The position numbers were made by a program, and so were the translations under genes. 64,000 nucleotides of DNA from Gammaproteobacteria bacterium (GTDB taxonomy: Bacteria > Pseudomonadota > Gammaproteobacteria > Steroidobacterales > Steroidobacteraceae), in contig VGVB01000009.1 of NCBI GenBank assembly GCA_016882265.1, positions 1 to 64,000 of the forward strand, written 5' to 3'. How positions within the stretch are numbered: position 1 is the stretch's first letter; each line of letters starts with the position of its first letter. The notes beneath the pieces were generated by a model. The model searched no databases. It was not told the origin of the DNA and saw only the letters and a list, made by a program, of their open reading frames with translations. This document shows positions 45,218 to 53,963 of this stretch, one piece after another.

Positions 45218-45520
45218 TCAGTCTCGGATCGGATGCGCGTGGCCGGCATCCACCCGCTCGCGCAGGTCCTTGCCCGGCTTGAAGTGCGGCACGTACTTGC
45301 CGGCCAGCGCGACCGCCTCGCCGGTCTTCGGGTTGCGGCCCTGGCGTGGCGGCCGGAAGTGCAGCGAGAAGCTGCCGAAGCCGCGGATTTCGATGCGCTC
45401 GCCGCCGGCCAGCGCGTCGCTCATGATCTCGAGCATCTGCTTGACGGCCAGCTCGATGTCCTTGGCCGGCAGGTGTTTCTGCTTGGCGGCGATGATTTCG
45501 ATCAGTTCTGACTTGGTCAT
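45218..45520 (-). CDS. ihfB: Integration host factor beta subunit
   Basis: A 100-residue HU/IHF family DNA-bending protein with [11 protein letters not shown] at the start, [27 protein letters not shown] over the beta-arm (the PRxGRNPKTG intercalation tip) and [14 protein letters not shown]. Its place just after rpsA confirms IhfB rather than IhfA or HU. The 84-bp gap to rpsA may contain its own promoter, but none is distinct. Confidence 0.96.
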   Translation of the reverse strand: MTKSELIEIIAAKQKHLPAKDIELAVKQMLEIMSDALAGGERIEIRGFGSFSLHFRPPRQGRNPKTGEAVALAGKYVPHFKPGKDLRERVDAGHAHPIRD

Positions 45521-45604
45521 GGCGCGGCCCGTGAACCCCGTGTTCTCGCTCCCATCCGACCGCCGGACCGGGGCGCCTGGATCCCGCGCCGCCGGCCCGC
45601 TGGT

Positions 45605-47275
45605 TTACTGTCCCGCGATCTGTTCCTTGATCAGGTCGCCGAGCGAAGTACCGGTCGGCGAGTCGCTGCCGCGGTACTGCTGCACGGCTTCCGCTTCCTC
45701 CCAGGCCTCCTTGGCCTTGATCGACAGGGAGATGACGCGGCTCTTGCGATCCACGCCGATGAAGCGCGCCTCGATTTCCTCGCCCGGCTTCAGCACGCTG
45801 CGCGCGTCCTCGACGCGGTCGCGGGCCAGCTCGGAGGCCCGCAGGTAGCCCTCGATCCCGTCGCCGAGATCGATCGTCGCGCCGCGCGCATCCACGTCGC
45901 GGACCACGCCCTTGACGATGCTGCCCTTCGGGTGATCGGCCAGATAGGCGGAGATCGGGTCGCGGGCGAGCTGGCGGATGCCGAGTGAAATGCGCTCGCG
46001 GTCCGGGTCGATCGCCAGCACCATCGCCTCGACGCTCTGGCCCTTCTGGTAGTCGCGCACCGCCTCCTCGCCCGGGCGATCCCAGGAAATATCCGACAGA
46101 TGCACGAGGCCGTCGATACCGCCGGCCAGGCCGATGAAGATGCCGAAGTCGGTGATCGACTTGATCTGCCCGCTGACGCGGTCGCCGCGGTTGAAGCTGT
46201 CGGCGAACTCGCGCCACGGGTTCGGCTTGCACTGCTTGAGGCCGAGCGAAATGCGGCGCCGCTCCTCGTCGATGTCGAGCACCATGACCTCGACTTCCTC
46301 GCTGATCTGCCCCACCTTGGCCGGGTTGACGTTCTTGTTGGTCCAGTCCATCTCGGACACGTGCACCAGACCCTCGACGCCCTCCTCGATCTCGACGAAG
46401 CAGCCGTACTCGGCGATGTTGGTGACCTTGCCGAACAGCCGCGTGTTCGGCGGGTAGCGCCGCGCGATGTTCTGCCACGGATCGGCGCCGAGCTGCTTGA
46501 CGCCGAGCGACACCCGCTGCCGTTCGCGGTCGAACTTCAGGATGCGCACGTCGATCTCGTCGCCGACCTTGACCACCTCGGACGGGTGCTTGGCGCGCTT
46601 CCACGCCATGTCGGTGATGTGCAGCAGTCCGTCGATGCCGCCGAGGTCGACGAACGCGCCGTAGTCGGTCAGGTTCTTGACCACGCCCTTGACGACGTCG
46701 CCTTCCTTCAGGTTGTCGAGCAACTGGCTGCGCTCGGCGCTGTATTCCTGCTCGACCACCGCGCGGCGCGAAACCACGACGTTGTTGCGCCGCTGGTCGA
46801 GCTTGATGACCTTGAACTCGAGCAGCTTGCCCTCGAGGTAGGCCGGATCGCGCACCGGGCGCACGTCGACCAGCGAGCCGGGCAGGAAGGCGCGGACGTT
46901 GTCCAGTTCGACCGTGAAACCGCCCTTGACGCGGCCGTTGATCACGCCCTGCACGATCTCGCCGTTCTGGAACGCCTGTTCGAGCCGCGTCCAGGTGCGG
47001 GCGCGCTTGGCCTTTTCGCGTGACAGCCGGGTCTCGCCGGAGCCGTCCTCGACGGCGTCGAGAGCGACCTCGACCTCCTCACCGATGGTGACCTCGACCT
47101 CGCCCCGCTCGTTGCGGAACTGTTCGGCCGGAATCACGGCCTCGGATTTCAGTCCGACACTGACGATCACGACATCCGGGTTCACGCCGACGACGGTGCC
47201 GGTCAGGATCTGCCCGGGGCGGATCTGCTGGCTCGCGATGCTCTGCTCAAACAGTTGCTGGAAGGATTCGGTCAT
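45605..47275 (-). CDS. rpsA: 30S ribosomal protein S1
   Basis: A 556-residue protein made of six S1/OB repeats, essentially the E. coli length (557). Repeats include [45 protein letters not shown] and [24 protein letters not shown]1 brings mRNA to the ribosome. The leader (47276-47407) lacks a strong ribosome site and has a GGGCC-AAGGG-GGCCC hairpin just before the start; weak sites and folded leaders are usual for rpsA genes under autoregulation, so similar control is possible. Confidence 0.98.
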   Translation of the reverse strand: MTESFQQLFEQSIASQQIRPGQILTGTVVGVNPDVVIVSVGLKSEAVIPAEQFRNERGEVEVTIGEEVEVALDAVEDGSGETRLSREKAKRARTWTRLEQAFQNGEIVQGVINGRVKGGFTVELDNVRAFLPGSLVDVRPVRDPAYLEGKLLEFKVIKLDQRRNNVVVSRRAVVEQEYSAERSQLLDNLKEGDVVKGVVKNLTDYGAFVDLGGIDGLLHITDMAWKRAKHPSEVVKVGDEIDVRILKFDRERQRVSLGVKQLGADPWQNIARRYPPNTRLFGKVTNIAEYGCFVEIEEGVEGLVHVSEMDWTNKNVNPAKVGQISEEVEVMVLDIDEERRRISLGLKQCKPNPWREFADSFNRGDRVSGQIKSITDFGIFIGLAGGIDGLVHLSDISWDRPGEEAVRDYQKGQSVEAMVLAIDPDRERISLGIRQLARDPISAYLADHPKGSIVKGVVRDVDARGATIDLGDGIEGYLRASELARDRVEDARSVLKPGEEIEARFIGVDRKSRVISLSIKAKEAWEEAEAVQQYRGSDSPTGTSLGDLIKEQIAGQ

Positions 47276-47407
47276 TGAAGATCCCGGGCCCCCTTGGCCC
47301 TATGGGTTGTACTGCCTGCCGCGCGGCGTCCCGCCACGCTGGTCGTCCACTGCCGCAGCGCCAGCCTCCTGCCGCGCCGTCCCGCGCCGGTCGCCTGACC
47401 GGCCCGC

Positions 47408-48100
47408 TCAGTCTCCGCGCCCGACACCGGGGAATCGTTCGCGCGCGAGTGCCAGTACGCGCGTAACGACCTCCTCGATGGAGAGTGCGGTCGAATCCAC
47501 GACGATCGCGCCTGCCCCAGCCAGAAGTGGTGCCACGGCCCGCGTGGCATCCCTCCGGTCGCGTTCAGCGATCTCCGCAGAAAGGGCGGCGAGATTACCA
47601 CCCAACCCCTTTTCCTTCAACTGCTTATAGCGTCTGAGCGCGCGTTCTTCCGGGCTCGCCGTCAGGAACAGCTTCAGCCCGGCATCCGGGAAGACGACCG
47701 AGCCCATGTCCCGGCCGTCGGCGACGAGACCCGGCGGCCGCGCAAAGGCCCGCTGCCGGTCGAGGAGCGCAGCGCGAACCGCCGGCAGGGCCGCGACGCG
47801 GGAGGCCAGCTCACCGGTCTGCTCGGCCCGCAGTTCGCGGGTCACGTCGGCACCGTCGAGAAACACCTGCTCCGCGCCGCCGGCGTCCATCCCGAAGCGC
47901 GCCTCGAGCATCGCCGCCGCGCGGGCGTGGCCCTCCGCATCATCCGCAGCGAGCCCGCGACGCAGTCCGGCGAGCGCCACCAGCCGGTACAGGGCCCCGC
48001 TGTCGAGGAGCTGCCAGCCGAGACGAGCGGCAACCAGCCGGGCCACCGTGCCCTTGCCCGAGCCGCTCGGCCCGTCGATCGCGATGACCGGCACGGTCAT
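47408..48100 (-). CDS. cmk: Cytidylate kinase
   Basis: A 230-residue CMP/dCMP kinase with P-loop AIDGPSGSGKGTVARLVA, the NMP-binding insert and DGRDMGSVVFPDAGLKLFLTASPEERA typical of bacterial Cmk. Its start overlaps the aroA stop (ATGA), in the usual aroA-cmk-rpsA order. Confidence 0.96.
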   Translation of the reverse strand: MTVPVIAIDGPSGSGKGTVARLVAARLGWQLLDSGALYRLVALAGLRRGLAADDAEGHARAAAMLEARFGMDAGGAEQVFLDGADVTRELRAEQTGELASRVAALPAVRAALLDRQRAFARPPGLVADGRDMGSVVFPDAGLKLFLTASPEERALRRYKQLKEKGLGGNLAALSAEIAERDRRDATRAVAPLLAGAGAIVVDSTALSIEEVVTRVLALARERFPGVGRGD

Positions 48101-49413
48101 CGGCCGCTGTCCTCGACGGCCAGTCCCGCCTGCCGCGCGGTCGCGACAAAACCGGGAAACGAGGTCTGCACATTGGCAACGTCGCGGATTTCGACCGCCG
48201 CGGCCGCCCGCGCCGCGAGCACCGCAAAGGCCATCGCGACCCGGTGATCGCCGTGACTGTCCACGCAGCCGCCATGGACCGCGCCGCCGGTGACCCGCAG
48301 GCCGTCCGGCAGCACGGCCACCCGGACACCGAGCGCCTGCAGGCCCTCAGCCATCACGGCGATGCGGTCGCTCTCTTTCACCCGCAACTCCGCCGCACCG
48401 GTCACGACCGTTTCGCCCTCAGCCAGTGCGGCCGCGGCGAACAGCACCGGGAACTCGTCGATCGCCGCGGCGACCAGCTCGCCCGGGACCTCGATGCCGT
48501 GCAACACGCCGGGATGCACTTCGAGATCGGCGACCGGCTCACCGCCGGACTGGCGCGGCGCCAGCACGCGGATGTCGGCGCCCATGCGCTCGAGGATGGC
48601 GAGCAGGCCGGTCCTCCTCGGATTGATGCCGACGTCCCGGATCCGCAGCGGCCCGGCCCCGGCGACGATACCGGCGACGATGAAGAACGCGGCCGAGGAG
48701 AAATCGCCCGGCACGTCGATCGCGCAGGCACGAAGCGCCGCCGGTCCGCGGATTGCCACGCTGCGCTCGCCACGCTCGACCGGCACGCCGAAAGCCTCGA
48801 GCATCAGCTCCGTGTGATCGCGCGTCGGCGCGGGCTCGTGGACCTCGGTGCGCCCCGCTGCGCCCAGCCCGGCCAGCAGCAATGCGGACTTCACCTGCGC
48901 GCTCGGCACCTCGAGCCGGTGGGTGCAGCCGCGCAGGCCCGGTGTGCCGCGGAGCCGGAGCGGCGGCCGGCCGGCCGTCGTCGTGATCGAAGCGCCCATC
49001 CGGCGCAGTGGTGCGGCCACCCGTTCCATCGGCCGGCGCAGCAGCGACGCATCGCCGACCAGCACCGTGTCGAACGTCTGCCAGGCCAGCAGCCCGGCCA
49101 GCAGGCGCATGGCCGTGCCCGAGTTGCCGAGATCGAGCGGGCCGGCCGGCGCCAGCAGGCCGGCAGACCCTGCGCCATCGACGAGCAGGTGATCGGCGGC
49201 GACGCGCTCGGCGCGCACGCCCATCGCCTGCATCGCGGCCAGCGTCGCGAGGCAGTCTGCGCCGGGCAGGAAACCGCGGATCTCGCTGCGGCCGGCGGCG
49301 ATGCCGGCCAGCATGACGGCCCGGTGCGAAATCGACTTGTCCCCGGGAACCCGGATCGCACCGGCGACGCGCCCGCCGGGCCGCGCGACGAAGGCGCGCG
49401 CCGGAGTACTCAC
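48097..49413 (-). CDS. aroA: 3-phosphoshikimate 1-carboxyvinyltransferase (EPSP synthase)
   Basis: A 438-residue EPSP synthase for the sixth step of the shikimate pathway. RVPGDKSISHRAVMLAG binds substrate, DLGNSGTAMRLLAG is the phosphoenolpyruvate loop, and DEFPVLFAAAALAEGET and KESDRIAVMAEGLQ contain the catalytic Asp and Lys/Glu. The TyrA dehydrogenase domain that is fused to AroA in Pseudomonas is not present here. It overlaps hisC and cmk by 4 bp each, so the three are cotranslated. Confidence 0.97.
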   Translation of the reverse strand: MSTPARAFVARPGGRVAGAIRVPGDKSISHRAVMLAGIAAGRSEIRGFLPGADCLATLAAMQAMGVRAERVAADHLLVDGAGSAGLLAPAGPLDLGNSGTAMRLLAGLLAWQTFDTVLVGDASLLRRPMERVAAPLRRMGASITTTAGRPPLRLRGTPGLRGCTHRLEVPSAQVKSALLLAGLGAAGRTEVHEPAPTRDHTELMLEAFGVPVERGERSVAIRGPAALRACAIDVPGDFSSAAFFIVAGIVAGAGPLRIRDVGINPRRTGLLAILERMGADIRVLAPRQSGGEPVADLEVHPGVLHGIEVPGELVAAAIDEFPVLFAAAALAEGETVVTGAAELRVKESDRIAVMAEGLQALGVRVAVLPDGLRVTGGAVHGGCVDSHGDHRVAMAFAVLAARAAAAVEIRDVANVQTSFPGFVATARQAGLAVEDSGR

Positions 49414-50537
49414 ACCCCTTCCGCCAGAACGGCCGCGAGCGCCGCCAGCAGCCGCTCGTTCTGTTCCGGGGTACCGACCGTGATCCGCAGGTGATGCGGC
49501 AGATCGTAATTGCCGACCGGGCGCACGATCACGCCGCGCCGCAGCAGTGCCTGATTGACCGGGCCGACGGGCCGGCCGAGATCACAGAGCACGAAGTTGC
49601 CGGCCGACGGCAACACGAAGAGGCCGAGCGCCGCGAGCCCTGCGCGCAGCCGCACCAGACCCGCGCGGTTGTTCGCCAGCGATGCCTGCAGGTGATCGGC
49701 ATCGTCGAGCGCGGCCGCAGCGGCGGCGAGGCCGGGTACCGAAACGTTGAACGGCTGGCGCACGCGGTTCAGCAGGTCGGCGACATCCGGGTGGGACAGC
49801 GCATAGCCGATGCGCAGGCCGGCGAGTCCCCAGGCCTTCGAGAAGGTCCGCGTGACGACCAGGTTCGGGAACTGCGCCAGCCAGCGCGTGCCGTCCGGGC
49901 AGCCGTGCTCCAGCGCGTACTCGTGATAGGCCTCGTCGAGCACGACGATGACCTGCTCCGGCACGGCCCGCAGCAGTTCGACGAGTTCGGCCTCGCCGAA
50001 CCAGGTTCCGGTCGGGTTGTTCGGGTTGGCGATGAACAGCAGCCGGGTCTGCGGTCCGATCAACGCGCGCATTGCGGCGAGGTCGTGGCCCAGCGGCATC
50101 GCGTGCGCCGCCGGGTTGGCCGGCGCGACCCGCGCGATCGCGCTGGCGGCCTGCACCGCCAGCGGGTACACGGCGAAACCGTACTGCGAATACACGGCCT
50201 CGTGAGCCGGCGTCAGGAAGGTCTCGGCCAGCAGCACCAGCACGTCGTTGGATCCGTTGCCCAGCGTCACCTGTTCGATGGCGACGCCGTGGCGCTCCGC
50301 CAGCCGCGCGCGCAGCACGTGGCCGCTGCCGTCGGGGTACATCGCGATACCCGGTATCGCCGCGGCCAGCGCCGCGCGCGACCGCGGGCCCGGCCCGAGC
50401 GGATTCTCGTTCGAGGCCAGCTTGATGCTGTCGCGTACACCCAGCTCACGCTCGAGCTGCTCCGGCGGCTTGCCCGGTACGTAGGGTGCGAGCCGGCGGA
50501 CGCCGGGCGCGGCCAGGTGCACGAAGCGGTTGTCCAT
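49410..50537 (-). CDS. hisC: Histidinol-phosphate/aromatic aminotransferase
   Basis: A 375-residue fold-type I PLP enzyme. FIANPNNPTGTWF and the PLP Lys in TRTFSKAWGLAGLRIGYAL are clear, with KLASNENPLGPGP near the N-terminus typical of HisC. In this pheA-hisC-aroA setting the enzyme is often the HisC2 type, which also transaminates aromatic 2-oxo acids. It lies 7 bp after pheA and overlaps aroA by 4 bp. Confidence 0.94.
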   Translation of the reverse strand: MDNRFVHLAAPGVRRLAPYVPGKPPEQLERELGVRDSIKLASNENPLGPGPRSRAALAAAIPGIAMYPDGSGHVLRARLAERHGVAIEQVTLGNGSNDVLVLLAETFLTPAHEAVYSQYGFAVYPLAVQAASAIARVAPANPAAHAMPLGHDLAAMRALIGPQTRLLFIANPNNPTGTWFGEAELVELLRAVPEQVIVVLDEAYHEYALEHGCPDGTRWLAQFPNLVVTRTFSKAWGLAGLRIGYALSHPDVADLLNRVRQPFNVSVPGLAAAAAALDDADHLQASLANNRAGLVRLRAGLAALGLFVLPSAGNFVLCDLGRPVGPVNQALLRRGVIVRPVGNYDLPHHLRITVGTPEQNERLLAALAAVLAEGV

Positions 50538-50544
50538 CAGGTCC

Positions 50545-51693
50545 TCACAGTACCGAGCGCGGATACGAGCCGAGGACGCGGAACAGCGAGCTGCGGCCCT
50601 GCAGCTCGGCGAGCGCGGCCGCCAGTTTCGGCTCCTCGGCGTGCCCCTCGAGATCGAGGAAGAACACGTAGTCCCACTTGCGCCGCCGCGACGGCCGCGA
50701 CTCGATCCGGGTCATGCTGATGCCGTTGCGCGCCAGCGGCTCGAGCAGCCGGTACAGCGCGCCCGGCGCGTCGGTGTGGGCCACCGAGACCAGCAGCGTG
50801 GTCTTGTCGTCGCCGCTCGGCTGGAACCGGCGCGAACCGATGACCAGGAAGCGCGTGGTGTTGTCGGCGCGGTCCTCGATCTTCGCCACCAGCACCTCGA
50901 GGCCGTACAGCTCGGCGGCCACCTCGCCGGCGATCGCCGCAGTGCCCTGCTCGTCGCGCGCCCGGCGCGCCGCCTCGGCGTTGCTGCTGACGGCGACGCG
51001 CTCGACCTCGGGCAGGTATTCGTCCAGCCACTCGCGGCACTGCGCCAGCGACTGCTGGTGCGAGCAGACCCGGCGGATCGACTTCAGCGCCTGCATGCGC
51101 CCGAGCAGGTACTGGTGGATGCGCAGCTCGACCTCGCCGCAGATCAGCAGCGGCGAACCGAGGAAGCGGTCGAGCGTGTGCATGACCGTGCCCTCGGTCG
51201 AGTTCTCGATCGGCACGACGCCGAAATCGGCGGTGCCGGCCTCAATCTCGTGGAACACCTCCTCGATCGACGGCAGCGCCAGCGCCCGCACCGAGTGGCC
51301 GAAGTGCTTGTACACGGCCTGCTGCGTGAACGTGCCCTCCGGGCCGAGGAACGCGACCTTCAGCGGCTCCTGCTGGGCCAGGCAGGCCGACATGATCTCG
51401 CGGAACAGGCGCGCGACTTCCTCGTTGCGCAGCGGGCCGCGGTTGCGGGCGAGCGCGGCGCGCAGGACCTCGGCCTCACGCTCGGGCCGGTAGTAATCCA
51501 CGGTGCGCCCGGCGGCGTTCTTGGAGATGCCGACCTGCTGCGCCAGCGTCGCGCGTTCGTTCAGCAACTGCTGCAGCGCCTCGTCGATCGCGTCGATGCG
51601 GCTGCGGATCTCCTCGAGTGGCGGGCGCACCTCCGTCGCGCCCGGCCGTGCCGCGGTGCTCCGCCGCGCCCTGCCCTTGCCGCGCACGGCCAC
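50545..51693 (-). CDS. pheA: Bifunctional chorismate mutase/prephenate dehydratase
   Basis: A 382-residue P-protein with GTG start. Residues about 25-110 are an AroQ chorismate mutase (EIRSRIDAIDEALQQLLNERATLAQQVG); residues 112-290 a prephenate dehydratase (FLGPEGTFTQQAVYKHFG, VVPIENSTEGTVMHTLD); residues 295-380 an ACT domain with GALYRLLEPLARNGISMTRIESRPSRRRKWDY, keeping the ESRP motif for phenylalanine feedback. The basic 20-residue N-terminal extension is dispensable-looking. It follows serA by 3 bp. Confidence 0.97.
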   Translation of the reverse strand: MAVRGKGRARRSTAARPGATEVRPPLEEIRSRIDAIDEALQQLLNERATLAQQVGISKNAAGRTVDYYRPEREAEVLRAALARNRGPLRNEEVARLFREIMSACLAQQEPLKVAFLGPEGTFTQQAVYKHFGHSVRALALPSIEEVFHEIEAGTADFGVVPIENSTEGTVMHTLDRFLGSPLLICGEVELRIHQYLLGRMQALKSIRRVCSHQQSLAQCREWLDEYLPEVERVAVSSNAEAARRARDEQGTAAIAGEVAAELYGLEVLVAKIEDRADNTTRFLVIGSRRFQPSGDDKTTLLVSVAHTDAPGALYRLLEPLARNGISMTRIESRPSRRRKWDYVFFLDLEGHAEEPKLAAALAELQGRSSLFRVLGSYPRSVL

Positions 51694-51696
51694 CGC

Positions 51697-52866
51697 TCAG
51701 ACCCGGCGCGCGCCGAGCACGCCGTCAATCGCGCAGATCCGCGCGATCGTCTCGTCGGGGATCGGGCTATCGACGTCGATCAGCGTGTAGGCGACGTCGC
51801 CTTTCGACTTGTTCAGCAGATCGGCGATGTTCAGCGCCGCTTCGGCCAGACAGGTCGAGATCTGGCCGACCATGTTCGGCACGTTGCTGTTGGCGATCGC
51901 CAGCCGCGAGGTACCGGCCACGCGCGGCAACACCGCATCGGGGAAGTTGACCGAATGCCGGATATTGCCGTGCTCGAGGAACTCACGCAGCGTGTCGGCG
52001 ACCATCATCGCGCAGTTCTCCTCGGCCTCGGCCGTCGACGCACCGAGATGCGGCAGCGCGACGACCCGCGGATGGTCCTTGTTGGCCGGCGACGGGAAGT
52101 CGCAGACGTACGCGGACAGGCGCCCGGCGTCGAGCGCGGCCAGCAGGTCGGCCTCGTTGACGATACCGGCGCGGGCGAAGTTCAGCACCGCGGCACCCGG
52201 CTTCATCAGCCGGATGCGCTGCGCGTTGACCAGCCCGCGCGTCGCGTCGGACAGCGGCACGTGCAGCGAGATGATATCGGCGCGGGCAAACAGGTCATCG
52301 AGGCTCAGCGCCTGGCTGACTCCCGACGACAACTGCCAGGCGCGCTGCACGGTGATCTGCGGGTCGTAGCCGAGCACCTGCATGCCGAGGTCGTGGGCGG
52401 CGTTGGCTACCTCGACGCCAATGGCGCCGAGGCCGACGACGCCGAGCGAACGGCCCGGCAGCTCGTGGCCGGCGAAGCGCTTCTTGCCCTTCTCGACCGC
52501 GGCCTCGAGCGCGTGCGCGTCGCCCTCGAGCCCGCGCACGTAGGCCCAGGCCGCGCAGATGTTGCGGGCGGCGAGGAACAGCCCGGCCAGCACCAGCTCC
52601 TTGACCGCGTTGGCGTTGGCCCCCGGCGCGTTGAACACCGGCACGCCGCGGCGCGTCAGCTCCGCGACCGGAATGTTGTTGACCCCGGCGCCGGCCCGGC
52701 CGACGGCCAGCACGCTGTCCGGAATCGTCATCGCGTGCATGTCCGCGGAGCGCACCAGGATCGCATGCGGGTGGCCGACCTCGGAGGCGACCTCGTAACG
52801 CTCGCGCGGCAGGCGCTCGAGGCCCTGGACCGAGATGTTGTTGAGGGTCAGGATGCGGTAGCTCAT
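51697..52866 (-). CDS. serA: D-3-phosphoglycerate dehydrogenase (ACT-containing)
   Basis: A 389-residue D-2-hydroxyacid dehydrogenase. The Rossmann signature is LGVVGLGAIGVEVANAAHDLGM; catalytic Arg, Glu and His lie in NFARAGIVNEADL, FPSPANKDHPRV and PHLGASTAEAEENCA. A C-terminal ACT domain (about 315-389) would sense serine. The start ATG shares one base with the serC stop (TGATG), so serC-serA are coupled for the first two serine-synthesis steps. Many gammaproteobacteria keep serA elsewhere. Confidence 0.93.
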   Translation of the reverse strand: MSYRILTLNNISVQGLERLPRERYEVASEVGHPHAILVRSADMHAMTIPDSVLAVGRAGAGVNNIPVAELTRRGVPVFNAPGANANAVKELVLAGLFLAARNICAAWAYVRGLEGDAHALEAAVEKGKKRFAGHELPGRSLGVVGLGAIGVEVANAAHDLGMQVLGYDPQITVQRAWQLSSGVSQALSLDDLFARADIISLHVPLSDATRGLVNAQRIRLMKPGAAVLNFARAGIVNEADLLAALDAGRLSAYVCDFPSPANKDHPRVVALPHLGASTAEAEENCAMMVADTLREFLEHGNIRHSVNFPDAVLPRVAGTSRLAIANSNVPNMVGQISTCLAEAALNIADLLNKSKGDVAYTLIDVDSPIPDETIARICAIDGVLGARRV

Positions 52867-53957
52867 CAGCCGTTCCTGCGGGCGAAGTCGCGCATGAAGT
52901 CCACCAGCGCCTCGATGCCGGCCTCCGGCATCGCATTGTAGATACTGGCGCGCATCCCGCCGACGGCGCGATGCCCGGCGAGATTGGTCAGGCCGGCGGC
53001 GGCGGCCTCGGCCAGGAACGCCTTGTCGAGTTCCGGCCGCGGCAGCGTGAACGGCACGTTCATCCACGAGCGGCAGTCGCGTGCGATCGGGTTGGCGTAG
53101 AAGCCCGAACCGTCGATCGCCGCATACAGGCGCTCGGCCTTGCGCCGGTTGCGCTCGCCGATCGCGGCCAGCCCGCCCTCGTTCTGCAGCCAGCGGAACA
53201 CGAGCCCGGCGATGTACCAACTGAAGGTCGGCGGCGTGTTCAGCATCGAACCGCTCTCGGCCATCGCCCGATAGTCGAGGATCGCGGGCACGTCCGGCCG
53301 CGCGCGCCCGAGCAGGTCCTCGCGCACGATCACGACCGCGAGCCCGGACGGCCCGATGTTCTTCTGCGCGCCGGCATAGATCAGCCCGAACCGCGTGACG
53401 TCGAGCGGGCGCGACAGGATCGTCGAGGACAGGTCCGCGACCAGCGGCACGCCGCCGGTGTCCGGGACGTAGGGAAACTCGACGCCGCCGATCGTCTCGT
53501 TCGGCGTGTAATGCACGTAGGCCGCGCCCGGGTCGAGCTGCAGCGCGGCCTGCGCCGGCGCGGTCGTGTGACGGGTCGCCGCGGTGGACGCCGCGACCTG
53601 CACTGTGACGAAACGCCGCGCCTCGGCCATCGCCCGCTGCGCCCAGTGACCGGAATCGATGTAGTCCGCCTGCGTCCCCGCCGGGCACAGGTTGAGCGGC
53701 ACGCCGGCGAACTGCGCCGTGGCGCCGCCCTGCAGGAACAGCACTTTGTACGCAGCCGGGATCGCCAGCAGCTCGCGCAGGTCGGCTTCGGCCTGCTCGG
53801 CCACCGCGATGAACGGCTTGCCGCGATGGCTGACCTCCATGACGGACATGCCGCCGCCGCGCCAGTCGAGCAGTTCGTCCCGGGCCTGCTCCAGCACCGG
53901 CAGCGGCAGCGCCGCTGGTCCCGCGGAAAAATTGAATACACGCATCCTGTGGCTCAC
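52866..53957 (-). CDS. serC: Phosphoserine aminotransferase
   Basis: A 363-residue SerC converting 3-phosphohydroxypyruvate to phosphoserine (also used in pyridoxal phosphate synthesis). FNFSAGPAALP begins the conserved region, GGMSVMEVSHR follows, and the PLP Lys lies in YAGAQKNIGPSGLAVV. The start is either GTG 53957, with GAGG about 5 nt upstream, or ATG 53945 four codons later. It follows gyrA by 6 bp, as in many gammaproteobacteria. Confidence 0.96.
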   Translation of the reverse strand: MSHRMRVFNFSAGPAALPLPVLEQARDELLDWRGGGMSVMEVSHRGKPFIAVAEQAEADLRELLAIPAAYKVLFLQGGATAQFAGVPLNLCPAGTQADYIDSGHWAQRAMAEARRFVTVQVAASTAATRHTTAPAQAALQLDPGAAYVHYTPNETIGGVEFPYVPDTGGVPLVADLSSTILSRPLDVTRFGLIYAGAQKNIGPSGLAVVIVREDLLGRARPDVPAILDYRAMAESGSMLNTPPTFSWYIAGLVFRWLQNEGGLAAIGERNRRKAERLYAAIDGSGFYANPIARDCRSWMNVPFTLPRPELDKAFLAEAAAAGLTNLAGHRAVGGMRASIYNAMPEAGIEALVDFMRDFARRNG

Positions 53958-53963
53958 CCGGCC

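Noticed and set aside
47272..47601. 109-codon minus-strand frame spanning the rpsA-cmk gap
   Set aside because: It mostly overlaps cmk in another frame and lacks a family-like sequence.
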